Origin: Pseudomonas deceptionensis
GTDB lineage: Bacteria > Pseudomonadota > Gammaproteobacteria > Pseudomonadales > Pseudomonadaceae
Length of the DNA stretch: 64,000 nucleotides
Direction of reading: 5' to 3'
Assembly: GCF_900106095.1 (NCBI RefSeq)
Contig: NZ_FNUD01000002.1
Span: 4,299,501-4,363,500, forward strand
The notes under the pieces: generated by a model
Seen by the model: only the letters and a program-made list of their open reading frames with translations
The model's database searches: none
Told to the model about the DNA's origin: nothing
Position numbers and translations under genes: made by a program
Part shown: positions 16,553 through 25,151 of the stretch, one piece after another
Numbering within the stretch: position 1 is the first letter of the stretch
Layout: every line of letters starts with the position of its first letter

Positions 16553-17887
16553 GTGCGGTCACTGTTTTGGCGCATTCTTGCCAGCTTCTGGCTGGCGATT
16601 GCCTTGGTCGCAGGGCTGTCGATCCTGCTGGGGCATATGCTCAATCAGGACGCGTGGATTCTTTCTCGCCATCCAGGGATCGCCAATCTGGCGCCACAAT
16701 GGACTGAGCGCTACGAGACTCAGGGCGCCGACGCGGCGCAAGAATTCCTCGAAAAACGTAAACGTCGCTACCACATCGATGTGCAAGTCCTTAACGAAAG
16801 TGGCGACCCCGTAGTACGTGGCACCTTCCCCCGCCGGGCAGCCGCCTGGGAAGCCCGTCAGCACCCGGGTGAAGAACAGTTGCCGTGGCGCCGCCTGACC
16901 GTCGAGTACACCAGCCCCAAAACCGCCGAAACTTACCTGCTGATCTATCGCATTCCGCACCCGGAACTGGATGCCTGGCATCGTCAGAGCCTGATCTGGC
17001 CGCTGAGTGCGCTGGGGATTGCGCTGGTGGTACTGACACTGTTCAGCCTGCTGGTCACGCTGTCGATCACCCGCCCGCTGAGCCGTCTGCGCGGGGCGGT
17101 GCATGATCTGGGGCAGACCACCTATCAACAGAACAGCCTGGCGCGCCTGGCCTCGCGCCGTGACGAGTTTGGCGTGCTGGCTACCGACTTCAACCGCATG
17201 GGCGCACGCCTGCAAAGCTTGATCGGCAGCCAGCGCCAGTTGCTGCGCGACGTGTCCCACGAGCTGCGCTCGCCGCTGGCCCGGCTCAAGATCGCCCTGG
17301 CGCTGGCCGAACGTGCCGGGCCGCAAGAGCGGGAAAAACTCTGGCCGCGCCTGACCCGTGAATGCGATCGCCTGGAGTCATTGATCAGCGAGATTCTGGC
17401 CCTGGCACGGGTGGATGCCGATCAGGCCAGCGCCGAGCACGTGGCGCTCAATGCCCTGCTCGGCGCGGTGCAAAAGGATGCGTCGATGGCGGCCCCCGAG
17501 CAATCGGTGCAATTGCTTGCCGAGCCGGATTTGAGCCTCAATGGCTGGCCAACCATGATCGAGCGGGCGGTGGACAACCTGCTACGCAATGCGCAACGTT
17601 TCAACCCGCCCGGCCAGCCGATCGAGTTGAGTGCGGCGCGCGAGGGCGAGCACATCACCATCAAGGTGCGTGACCATGGCCCCGGGGTAGCCGAGGAGTA
17701 TTTGGCGCAGCTGGGTGAGCCGTTCTTCCGCGCGCCGGGGCAGACGGCGGCAGGGCATGGTCTGGGGCTGGCAATTGCTCGCCGGGCGGCGGAACGTCAT
17801 GGTGGGCGCTTGATTCTGGGCAATCATCCGGATGGCGGGTTTATTGCCACGCTGGAGTTGCCATTGGAGCCCAACGGAACGCTGTAG
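16553..17887 (+). CDS. cpxS: Sensor histidine kinase, CpxA/CpxS-like
   Basis: 444 residues. Start GTG 16553 with GAGGA 8 bases before. Membrane segment 1 (about 6-27), a periplasmic domain of roughly 120 residues, segment 2 (148-170), HAMP, then HisKA with the phosphorylated H236 (LLRDVSHELRSPLARLKIAL). The HATPase part shows DNLLRNAQRFN, DHGPGV and GHGLGLAIARR. Partner of the response regulator upstream. In this family the periplasmic domain senses misfolded envelope proteins and is held back by a CpxP/Spy-type protein. Confidence 0.87.
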   Translation: MRSLFWRILASFWLAIALVAGLSILLGHMLNQDAWILSRHPGIANLAPQWTERYETQGADAAQEFLEKRKRRYHIDVQVLNESGDPVVRGTFPRRAAAWEARQHPGEEQLPWRRLTVEYTSPKTAETYLLIYRIPHPELDAWHRQSLIWPLSALGIALVVLTLFSLLVTLSITRPLSRLRGAVHDLGQTTYQQNSLARLASRRDEFGVLATDFNRMGARLQSLIGSQRQLLRDVSHELRSPLARLKIALALAERAGPQEREKLWPRLTRECDRLESLISEILALARVDADQASAEHVALNALLGAVQKDASMAAPEQSVQLLAEPDLSLNGWPTMIERAVDNLLRNAQRFNPPGQPIELSAAREGEHITIKVRDHGPGVAEEYLAQLGEPFFRAPGQTAAGHGLGLAIARRAAERHGGRLILGNHPDGGFIATLELPLEPNGTL

Positions 17888-18026
17888 CCGCTGAGGAGCG
17901 AGGCTGCGATCGGCGCAAAAGCCGTCGCAAGATCAGGTTGCAAGGCGTACCAGACATACCGCGCACTCAGGTTGTACGACGGCTACGCCGCCGATCGCAG
18001 CCTCGCTCCGCTCCTCAGCGGTTACA
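17883..18026. repeat. Long palindrome of the TGTAGCCGCTG family, variant copy 2
   Basis: TGTAGCCGCTGAGGAGCGAG and its inverted copy CTCGCTCCGCTCCTCAGCGG about 100 bases later, with inner CGATCGGC/GCCGATCG. It fills the convergent gap between the kinase gene and the nitroreductase gene, overlapping the kinase stop region. Confidence 0.7.
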
Positions 18027-18038
18027 AGCTGTACTGCA

Positions 18039-18602
18039 TTACTTGACCGACCACGCCTTCACAAATTCGGCGCTATCCACCTTCGGCGCTGTGCGCAGTT
18101 CGTTCAGCGCCGTACCTAGGTACAGGAAAGCCACCACTTCTTCGCCCTCGCTCAAACCCAGGCCTTTGGCTACGTGCGGCGCATACGACAACTCACCCGT
18201 GCGCCAGACCGCGCCAATGCCCTGGGCAAAAGCCGCCAGCTCAATGGCATGGGCCGCGCAGCCCGCGGTAATCAGCTGCTCAGACTTTGGCACTTTGAAG
18301 TGATCCTGCAAGCGGGCCACCACCACAACCACCATAGGTGCGCGCAAAGGCATGGCGCGAGCCTTGTCCAGCGCGGCCTGTGTCACTTCCCCGCCCTGAA
18401 TCTGGACGGCCTCGGCGAGGATTTCGCCCAGTTGGTTGCGCGCATCGCCTTCAACCGTCAAAAAACGGTAAGGCCGCAGCTGGCCGTGGTCCGGGGCGCG
18501 CAAGGCGGCTGCAAACAGTACTTCACGTTGCTCAGCCGTCGGTGCCGGATCGATCAGGCGCGGGGCAGAAACACGGTTGAGCAAAGCGTCGAGAGCCTCC
18601 AT
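18039..18602 (-). CDS. Nitroreductase-family protein, YdjA-like
   Basis: 187 residues, the small YdjA subgroup of FMN-dependent NAD(P)H nitroreductases. RAPDHGQLRPYRFLTVEGDAR (about 35-55) contributes to FMN binding, and AAHAIELAAFAQGIGAVWRTGEL is the conserved dimer/FMN helix. Physiological substrate unknown. Convergent with cpxS and divergent from trkH. Confidence 0.88.
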   Translation of the reverse strand: MEALDALLNRVSAPRLIDPAPTAEQREVLFAAALRAPDHGQLRPYRFLTVEGDARNQLGEILAEAVQIQGGEVTQAALDKARAMPLRAPMVVVVVARLQDHFKVPKSEQLITAGCAAHAIELAAFAQGIGAVWRTGELSYAPHVAKGLGLSEGEEVVAFLYLGTALNELRTAPKVDSAEFVKAWSVK

Positions 18603-18721
18603 TGGCCACCTCCTGAAGAAAATGTGCGGCTATTCTAACGGCATCTCCTCAACCGCAGGCGGTTTACATACCCCGGGCCACAGGTAGAATGGCGCCCCTC
18701 CTTCAAGCCCGAGCTGACTTC

Positions 18722-20176
18722 ATGGCGTTGCCGACCTTACGCATCATCGGTTTTATTATCGGCATCTTCCTGATTACGCTCGCGATCAGCATGGCGGTGC
18801 CCATGCTGACGCTGGTGATTTATGACCACATGGGCGATCTTCCGTCCTTTTTGTGGGCCAGCCTGATCACCTTTCTTGCCGGTCTGGCACTGGTCATCCC
18901 AGGCCGCCCCGAACAGGTACACCTGCGCCCTCGTGACATGTACCTGCTGACCGTGTCCAGCTGGGTGGTGGTGTGCGTGTTTGCCGCGCTGCCGTTTTTG
19001 CTGACGCAGCACATCAGCTACACCGACTCGTTTTTCGAGAGCATGTCCGGCATCACCGCCACCGGTTCAACCGTGTTGAGCGGGCTGGACACCATGTCCC
19101 CGGGGATCCTGATGTGGCGCTCGATGCTGCACTGGCTTGGCGGCATCGGCTTTATCGGCATGGCGGTAGCAATTTTGCCGCTGCTGCGAATCGGTGGCAT
19201 GCGCCTGTTCCAGACCGAATCTTCTGACCGTTCCGAAAAGGTCATGCCGCGCTCGCACATGGTGGCCCGCCTGATTGTGGCCGCTTACGTCGGCATCACC
19301 ATCATCGGTAGCCTGGCGTTCTGGTGGGCAGGCATGAGTGTGTTTGATGCGATCAACCATGCCATGTCGGCGATTTCCACCGGCGGGTTCTCGACCTCCG
19401 ACCAGTCGCTGGCCAAGTGGTCACAACCGGCGGTGCACTGGGTTGCCATTGCCGTGATGATCATGGGCAGCCTGCCGTTTACCCTGTATGTCGCCACCCT
19501 GCGCGGTCATCGCAAGGCGCTAATCAAGGACCAGCAGGTACAAGGCTTGCTCGGGTTGTTGCTGGTGACCTGGATCGTACTCAGCGCCTGGCTGTGGTGG
19601 ACCACCAACATGCCCTACTGGGACGCCTTCCGCCATGTGGCGCTGAACGTGACGTCGGTTGTAACGACCACAGGCTTTGCGCTGGGCGACTACAGCCTGT
19701 GGGGTAACTTCTCGCTGATGCTGTTTTTCTATCTGGGTTTTATCGGTGGCTGTTCGGGCTCAACCGCAGGCGGGATCAAGATTTTCCGCTTTCAAGTTGC
19801 CTATATCCTGCTCAAGGCCAACCTTAACCAGTTGATCCACCCCCGGGCCGTGATCAAACAGAAATACAACGGCCACCGCCTCGACGAAGAAATCGTACGC
19901 TCGATTTTGACCTTTTCGTTCTTCTTCGCCATCACCATTTGCGTGATCGCGCTGGCACTGTCGCTACTGGGACTGGACTGGATGACCGCCCTCACCGGCG
20001 CCGCCAGTACCGTGTCGGGCGTAGGGCCGGGGCTGGGCGAGACCATTGGGCCGTCCGGCAACTTCGCCAGCCTGCCGGATGCGGCCAAGTGGATTCTGTC
20101 GCTGGGCATGTTGCTTGGACGCCTGGAGATCATTACCGTGTTCGTACTGTGCATTCCGGCGTTTTGGCGTCACTAG
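18722..20176 (+). CDS. trkH: Trk potassium uptake membrane subunit TrkH
   Basis: 484 residues, equal to E. coli TrkH (483). Four pore-loop repeats with filter segments: SGITATGSTVLSGLD, SAISTGGFSTSDQS, TSVVTTTGFALGDYS and GAASTVSGVGPGLGE. GCSGSTAGGIKIFRF is the intramembrane gating loop. Imports K+ across the inner membrane together with the cytosolic nucleotide-binding subunit TrkA, encoded elsewhere. The start at ATG 18722 (MALPTLRIIGF) is preferred over an upstream start at 18689, which adds a non-conserved stretch. Confidence 0.94.
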   Translation: MALPTLRIIGFIIGIFLITLAISMAVPMLTLVIYDHMGDLPSFLWASLITFLAGLALVIPGRPEQVHLRPRDMYLLTVSSWVVVCVFAALPFLLTQHISYTDSFFESMSGITATGSTVLSGLDTMSPGILMWRSMLHWLGGIGFIGMAVAILPLLRIGGMRLFQTESSDRSEKVMPRSHMVARLIVAAYVGITIIGSLAFWWAGMSVFDAINHAMSAISTGGFSTSDQSLAKWSQPAVHWVAIAVMIMGSLPFTLYVATLRGHRKALIKDQQVQGLLGLLLVTWIVLSAWLWWTTNMPYWDAFRHVALNVTSVVTTTGFALGDYSLWGNFSLMLFFYLGFIGGCSGSTAGGIKIFRFQVAYILLKANLNQLIHPRAVIKQKYNGHRLDEEIVRSILTFSFFFAITICVIALALSLLGLDWMTALTGAASTVSGVGPGLGETIGPSGNFASLPDAAKWILSLGMLLGRLEIITVFVLCIPAFWRH

Positions 20177-20178
20177 AC

Positions 20179-20199
20179 AGCCTGCGGCAGCGGCTACAC
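20179..20199. repeat. Half copy of the TGTAGCCGCTG family
   Basis: AGCCTGCGGCAGCGGCTACA, one arm only, in the short gap between trkH and the AraC gene. Confidence 0.6.
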
Positions 20200-20214
20200 C
20201 AAGATGAGATCACC

Positions 20215-20973
20215 ATGGGCCAAATCCTGTCACTGCGCCATTACCGTCACGACGTGATTGCCCACAGCCATGAGCACGCGCAGGTGGTGATCAGCTTGTC
20301 CGGCAAGCTCGACTTTGAGGTGGACGGCCGGGCCAGCCTGCTGCACCAACAGCACTTGATCATCGTGCCCGCCGGGGCCCACCACACCTGCGGCAGCCCC
20401 TTGGGCAGCCATTGCCTGGTGCTAGATGTGCCGGGCGAGAACTGGCTCGGACAATCCCTGGGCAACCACGCCGATGCCAGCCGCCGGTTGCTCGACACCG
20501 CCGGGCACTTGCCCCTCGACCCCAGGCAGCATCAACTGGTGAGCTGGCTTGCCGCCAGCCCCGTGACGGACCCCCTGATCGCTCACCAAGGGGCGATTCT
20601 GCTGCTGGCCAGCTTGAACACCCTCGCGCCAGAACAAGCCCAACCCAAACGCCTGCCCTTCGGCGCGCTGGATGCCTATATCGACCAGAACGCCGCCTAC
20701 CCGCTTCAGGTTGCAGATCTTGCACGCATTGCGGGTTTGTCCTGCGCGCGCCTGCACAGTCGCTTTATCACCGAGTGCGGGCAAACACCGATGGACTACA
20801 TCCGTCAGCGCCGTTTGCACAGCGCGCGCACCCTCCTGAGCAATAGCCATCTGCCCATCGGTGAAATCGCCAGTCGCGTCGGTTACAGCTCGCAAAGCGC
20901 ATTCGCCGCCGCCATGCTCCGCGAATTCGGTGCATCGCCCTCGGTGCTGCGACGCGAGGCTGGCGACAACTGA
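20215..20973 (+). CDS. AraC-family transcriptional regulator
   Basis: 252 residues. N-terminal cupin-like ligand domain (1-140; HSHEHAQVVISLSGKLDFEVDG and IIVPAGAHHTCG carry the metal/ligand-type His residues), C-terminal double HTH of the AraC type (about 155-250; LQVADLARIAGLSCARLHSRF and IGEIASRVGYSSQSAFAAAM). Start ATG 20215, preceded by AAGATGAGATCACC. It sits 77 bases upstream of, and codirectional with, an EamA transporter. Such regulator-exporter pairs are common, so it probably controls that gene; the effector is unknown. Confidence 0.87.
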   Translation: MGQILSLRHYRHDVIAHSHEHAQVVISLSGKLDFEVDGRASLLHQQHLIIVPAGAHHTCGSPLGSHCLVLDVPGENWLGQSLGNHADASRRLLDTAGHLPLDPRQHQLVSWLAASPVTDPLIAHQGAILLLASLNTLAPEQAQPKRLPFGALDAYIDQNAAYPLQVADLARIAGLSCARLHSRFITECGQTPMDYIRQRRLHSARTLLSNSHLPIGEIASRVGYSSQSAFAAAMLREFGASPSVLRREAGDN

Positions 20974-21050
20974 CGCCAGTCCCGCGACAGACAGCCACCC
21001 GACACGCGCCTTAGACTGCACCCCTTGCCTGTATTGATTTAAGGATTGCA

Positions 21051-21944
21051 ATGACTCCGCGTACCGCTTTGGGCGCTCTGCATATTGGCGCGTTGATGTT
21101 CGGCCTGACCGGCGTGTTCGGCAAACTCGCGGCGGCATCCGCCTCGATCATTGTCTTCGGCCGCGCCGCTTTCGCCGTGCTGGCCCTGGTCTGCTTCGCC
21201 GGGCTGGCCAAAAGTACGGTCTGGTACCGGTTATCACTGCGTGACGCGCGCAATCTGCTGCTCAGCGGCTTGCTGCTGGCCGGGCACTGGGTGAGTTTTT
21301 TTATCTCGGTCAAGATTGCCGGGGTGGCGATTGCAACGCTGGGCTTTGCCAGCTTTCCGGCGTTTACCGTAATACTGGAGGGGCTGATTTTTCGCGAGCG
21401 TATCCGGCTTAACGAAATCATTTTGGTGATACTGGTCAGCGTAGGACTGATCCTCGTCACCCCAAGTTTTGATCTGGCCAGCCAGGCCACCGAAGGTTTG
21501 CTGTGGGCGGTTGCCTCGGGCCTGTTGTTTTCGTTGCTGTCCCTCAACAACCGCGCCAACTCGGGGCGGATCCCCGCTGTGCAGGCCGCCATGTGGCAAA
21601 ACGCGGTGGTTGCCTTGTGCCTGCTGCCTTTCGCCGCCCCGGGGCTGGGTGACGTTCGCCCGCTGGACTGGCTGTGGATCGGCCTGCTCGGCGTGCTGTG
21701 CACCGGGGTGGCCCACAGCCTGTTCGTCGCCAGCCTGGCGGTGATCAAGGCACGCACGGCCGCCGTGGTCTTTGCACTGGAGCCGGTTTACGGCATCACT
21801 CTGGCATGGGTGCTGTTCCACGAAACGCCGACGCTGCGCATGCTGCTGGGCGGCGTGCTGATTATCGTCGCGATCGTGGTGTCGAGCCGCATGGCCAGCG
21901 GCCCGACACCGGGCAAAGCATCAATGGACGCCGCCGCTCACTGA
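21051..21944 (+). CDS. EamA/DMT-family transporter
   Basis: 297 residues, ten membrane segments in two EamA repeats. Repeat 1 opens LHIGALMFGLTGVFGKLAAA; GFASFPAFTVILEGLIFRERI is the conserved end of that repeat, and ALEPVYGITLAWVLFHETPT that of repeat 2. DMT proteins of this kind export amino acids or metabolites. It follows the AraC regulator. Its stop overlaps the 3' end of the convergent SelW-like gene by 7 bases. Confidence 0.87.
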   Translation: MTPRTALGALHIGALMFGLTGVFGKLAAASASIIVFGRAAFAVLALVCFAGLAKSTVWYRLSLRDARNLLLSGLLLAGHWVSFFISVKIAGVAIATLGFASFPAFTVILEGLIFRERIRLNEIILVILVSVGLILVTPSFDLASQATEGLLWAVASGLLFSLLSLNNRANSGRIPAVQAAMWQNAVVALCLLPFAAPGLGDVRPLDWLWIGLLGVLCTGVAHSLFVASLAVIKARTAAVVFALEPVYGITLAWVLFHETPTLRMLLGGVLIIVAIVVSSRMASGPTPGKASMDAAAH

Positions 21945-22225
21945 ACCCGGTCATTATGGCCAAGGTCTCGCTGAGGGTCGATCTGGTCGCGAACCCGCTG
22001 CTTGAGCACCTTCGCCTCGGGGAAGCCGCCATCGGCCTTGCGCTCCCAGATCTGTACGCCGTTGCAGGTAATGCGAAACACCCCGCCGGTACCCGGTTCC
22101 AGCGCTACCCGCCCCAGATCTTCGGCAAAGGTACTGAGCAGTTCCTGAGCCAGCCATGCAGCGCGCAACAGCCACTGGCACTGTGTGCAATAGGTGATGA
22201 CAATTTCAGGTTTGGTGAGCGACAT
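21938..22225 (-). CDS. SelW/Rdx-family protein with CxxC motif
   Basis: 95 residues of the Rdx (SelT/SelW/SelH) thioredoxin-like family. The redox motif CTQC is at 13-16 (ITYCTQCQWLLRAAWLAQEL), with Cys in place of selenocysteine, and FRITCNGVQIWERKADGGFPEAKVLKQRVRD is the conserved second half. Role in bacteria unknown. Start ATG 22225. Divergent from plpD. Confidence 0.88.
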   Translation of the reverse strand: MSLTKPEIVITYCTQCQWLLRAAWLAQELLSTFAEDLGRVALEPGTGGVFRITCNGVQIWERKADGGFPEAKVLKQRVRDQIDPQRDLGHNDRVQ

Positions 22226-22257
22226 GATTTCAAAGGCTCTGAAGGGAAAGGCGCCGC

Positions 22258-22263
22258 TATAAT
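22258..22263 (+). promoter_or_regulatory. Consensus -10 box of plpD
   Basis: Perfect TATAAT 30 bases before the plpD ATG. The -35 region at 17 bases is weak (GGCTCT). Confidence 0.4.
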
Positions 22264-22292
22264 AGCCGCCTTTGTCGCTTGCCCCGAGATTC

Positions 22293-24479
22293 ATGATGCG
22301 CCGCCTGCTGAGCTTTTTACTTCTGTGTTTATGCCCCCTGGTGCTGTTTGCCGCCGAAGCCCCAAAGCCGAAAATCGGGCTGGTGCTGTCTGGCGGTGCC
22401 GCCCGTGGCCTGGCCCACGTCGGCGTGCTCAAGGCACTCGAAGAACAGGGTATTCACATCGATGCAATCGCGGGCACCAGCATGGGCGCGGTGATCGGCG
22501 GCCTGTATGCCTCCGGGTACAAGATCGACGAGCTTGAAAAACTCGCACTGGGCATCGACTGGCAAGAAGCCCTGTCCGACTCGCCAGACCGTGAGGACGT
22601 GCCGTTCCGGCGCAAGCAGGATGACCGCGACTTTCTGATCAAACAAAAGCTCAGTTTTCGCGACGATGGCAGCCTGGGCCTGCCATTGGGCGTGATTCAG
22701 GGCCAGAACCTGGCGCTGCTGCTGGAAAGCCTGCTGGCCCACAGCAGCGACATACGTGACTTCGACAAGCTGCCGATCCCGTTCCGCGCCGTTGCCACCG
22801 ATATCGTGAACGGCGAAAAAGTGGTGTTCCGCAAAGGTCATCTGCCCCAGGTGATCCGCGCCAGCATGTCGATCCCGGCCGTGTTCGCCCCGGTTGAAAT
22901 CAACGGTCAACTGCTGGTCGACGGTGGCATGGTCGACAACATCCCGGTGGATGTGGCCCGGGAGATGGGTGTGGACCTGGTCATCGTGGTCGACATCGGC
23001 ACCCCGCTGCGCGGGCGCAAACAGCTCAACACCGTGTTCGACATCCTCAACCAGTCCATCACCCTGATGACCCGCAGCAACTCCGAAGTGCAACTTGCGT
23101 CCCTGAAGCCCGATGACATCCTGATCCAGCCCGCACTGGCCAGCTTCGGCGTCACCGACTTTGGTCGATCGCAAGACATCATCAACGCCGGCTACCGCGC
23201 CACGCAAATTCTCGAAAAGCGCCTGTCCAGCCTGCGCCAACCCGCCGATCCGCAATTGGCCGCCGCCCGCTCCGGCGAAGAGCGCACCCCGGTCATTACC
23301 GCGATCAAAATCGAAAACGACTCGAAAATCGGCGACTCGGTCATCCGCTATTACATCCGCCAACCCATCGGCGAACCACTGGACCTGGGCCGTCTGCAAC
23401 GGGACATGGGCACGCTTTATGGTCTGGACTATTTCGACCAGGTGCAATACCGCGTGGTGCACAAAGGCAAGGAGCGCACACTGGTGATCACTGCACGAGC
23501 CAAACGCGGCGGCACCGACTACCTGCGACTGGGGCTCAACCTGTCTGACGACCTGCGCGGCGACAACGCGTTCAACCTCGGCGCCAGCTACCGGGTCAAC
23601 GGCATCAATACCCTGGGCGCGGAATGGCTGACCCGGGTACAAATCGGCGATCAGCAAGAGCTCTACAGCGAGTTTTATCAGCCGCTGGATGCGGGTTCGC
23701 GGTACTTCGTGGCGCCGTACATCAATGCCCAGTCACAAAACGTGGAGGCCATCCTCGACAACGACCCCATCGCCGAATATCGACTGGAGCGGTACGGTTT
23801 TGGCTTGAATGTCGGGCGTCAAATCGGCAACAGCGGCGAGATCCGCCTGGGTGTCGGCGAGGCATGGGGCGAAGCCAATGTGCGAATTGGTGAGCAGGAC
23901 CTGCCAAGCACCAGCTTCAATGAAGGTTTCTACGACCTCAAGTACTCGTTCGACTCACTGGACAACGTGTACTTCCCGCACTCGGGCGAAGACATCAGCA
24001 TGAGCGTGCGCCAGTTCGAACCGGGGCTGGGCTCGGATGAGCGCTATCGCCAGTGGGAATTCAATCTGGACAAGGCCCTGAGCTCAGGCCCTGACACCTG
24101 GATTCTGGGCGGGCGTTACGCTCGCACGCTGGATCAGGCCAACGTGGTCACATCGAGCTATCTGCTGGGCGGAGCCCGGCAGTTGTCGGGCTTCAGGCAA
24201 GACGCGATTTCCGGGCAAAACATCAGCCTGGTACGTGCCGTTTACTACCGCCGCCTGACTCCGCGTTCATACTTGCCGTTTGATTTCCCGCTGTATGCCG
24301 GTGCGTCCTTGGAGCGCGGGCGCGCCTGGAACAACGACAACGAGTTCGACAGTGGCTATATCAATGCAGCGAGCATCTTTATCGGATTCGATACACCGCT
24401 TGGCCCGCTGAATTTCAGCTATGGCTTTAACGATGATGACCAGAAGGCGCTGTATTTGAATTTGGGGCAAACGTTCTGA
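22293..24479 (+). CDS. plpD: Patatin-like phospholipase with outer-membrane barrel, PlpD type
   Basis: 728 residues, the PlpD length. Signal peptide 1-21. Patatin domain about 27-310: oxyanion loop GGAARG (34-39), nucleophile S63 in GTSMG (61-65), catalytic D210 in VDGGMVDN. Then a single POTRA-like domain (about 335-405; ITAIKIENDSKIGDSVIRYY) and a 16-strand-type Omp85/BamA barrel to the C-terminal Phe (LNLGQTF). This is the type Vd autotransporter layout; the P. aeruginosa protein is a secreted class A1 phospholipase. ATG 22293 is chosen over the tandem ATG at 22296 by position only; both precede the signal peptide. Confidence 0.93.
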   Translation: MMRRLLSFLLLCLCPLVLFAAEAPKPKIGLVLSGGAARGLAHVGVLKALEEQGIHIDAIAGTSMGAVIGGLYASGYKIDELEKLALGIDWQEALSDSPDREDVPFRRKQDDRDFLIKQKLSFRDDGSLGLPLGVIQGQNLALLLESLLAHSSDIRDFDKLPIPFRAVATDIVNGEKVVFRKGHLPQVIRASMSIPAVFAPVEINGQLLVDGGMVDNIPVDVAREMGVDLVIVVDIGTPLRGRKQLNTVFDILNQSITLMTRSNSEVQLASLKPDDILIQPALASFGVTDFGRSQDIINAGYRATQILEKRLSSLRQPADPQLAAARSGEERTPVITAIKIENDSKIGDSVIRYYIRQPIGEPLDLGRLQRDMGTLYGLDYFDQVQYRVVHKGKERTLVITARAKRGGTDYLRLGLNLSDDLRGDNAFNLGASYRVNGINTLGAEWLTRVQIGDQQELYSEFYQPLDAGSRYFVAPYINAQSQNVEAILDNDPIAEYRLERYGFGLNVGRQIGNSGEIRLGVGEAWGEANVRIGEQDLPSTSFNEGFYDLKYSFDSLDNVYFPHSGEDISMSVRQFEPGLGSDERYRQWEFNLDKALSSGPDTWILGGRYARTLDQANVVTSSYLLGGARQLSGFRQDAISGQNISLVRAVYYRRLTPRSYLPFDFPLYAGASLERGRAWNNDNEFDSGYINAASIFIGFDTPLGPLNFSYGFNDDDQKALYLNLGQTF

Positions 24480-24493
24480 CGATTCAAGCCAAT

Positions 24494-24578
24494 GTGGGCG
24501 CGAGCCTGCTCGCGATGCTGGCAGCACGGTCTTCCAAAGAGACCGCAGTGATGCCATCGCGAGCAGGCTCGCTCCCAC
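24494..24578. repeat. REP palindrome, copy 5
   Basis: GTGGGCGCGAGCCTGCTCGC and inverted GCGAGCAGGCTCGCTCCCAC, separated by about 45 bases that contain a smaller dyad (GCTGGCAGCACGGTC). In the convergent gap between plpD and the MarR gene. Confidence 0.8.
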
Positions 24579-24597
24579 AAGGGGAAATGTGCAGGGA

Positions 24598-25032
24598 TCA
24601 GTGCTTCTCGAGGTTATCCAGAATGCGCTTGTGAACACGCAGGCAAATACGCTGCTCTTCCTCATCAATGCCCACGAACAACTCTTGGCGCAACGCGGTG
24701 GCAATGGCTTCGATCTGTTCGATCAACGGCCGGGCAGAATCGCTCAGGACGATTTTCTTGGCGCGCCGGTCTTCTACCACCGAGTGGCGCTGTACCAGCC
24801 CCTGGGCCTCAAGGCTGTCGAGCAGGCGGGCCAGGGTCGGGCCTTCAACGCCAACGCTTTGGGCCAGTTCGCGCTGAGTGGGCGCGCAGTCAAAACGGGC
24901 CAGGTGCAAAAGCACCAGCCAGCGCGCCTGGGACAGACCCAGGCCCGCAAGGCGACGATCCAGTTCGGCACGCCAGCCACGGGACATTTGGGCCAGTTGC
25001 ATACCAAAACGGTGCTGATCGGTTAACGGCAT
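24598..25032 (-). CDS. MarR/SlyA-family transcriptional regulator
   Basis: 144 residues. Winged helix about 45-110: LHLARFDCAPTQRELAQSVG, then the recognition helix EGPTLARLLDSLEAQGLVQR, and the wing VVEDRRAKKIVLSDSARPLIE with the conserved D-R. Close in layout to SlyA. A perfect 13-base palindrome 35 bases upstream may be its own operator. Convergent with plpD; target genes and ligand cannot be named. Confidence 0.88.
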   Translation of the reverse strand: MPLTDQHRFGMQLAQMSRGWRAELDRRLAGLGLSQARWLVLLHLARFDCAPTQRELAQSVGVEGPTLARLLDSLEAQGLVQRHSVVEDRRAKKIVLSDSARPLIEQIEAIATALRQELFVGIDEEEQRICLRVHKRILDNLEKH

Positions 25033-25067
25033 AAAAAACTCAATGATTAGACTGAAAATAGAGTGAA

Positions 25068-25080
25068 ACTAATTATTAGT
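25068..25080. promoter_or_regulatory. Palindrome ACTAATTATTAGT upstream of the MarR gene
   Basis: ACTAAT-T-ATTAGT, a perfect 6+6 dyad in an A+T-rich island within a GC-rich genome. Size and position fit a MarR-family autoregulatory operator. Confidence 0.45.
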
Positions 25081-25151
25081 CAGCTAAGCATGGCGCTTGC
25101 CCATAGGCAAGGGGTGTAAGTCAATCAAACGTTACATAATCAACATCATAG

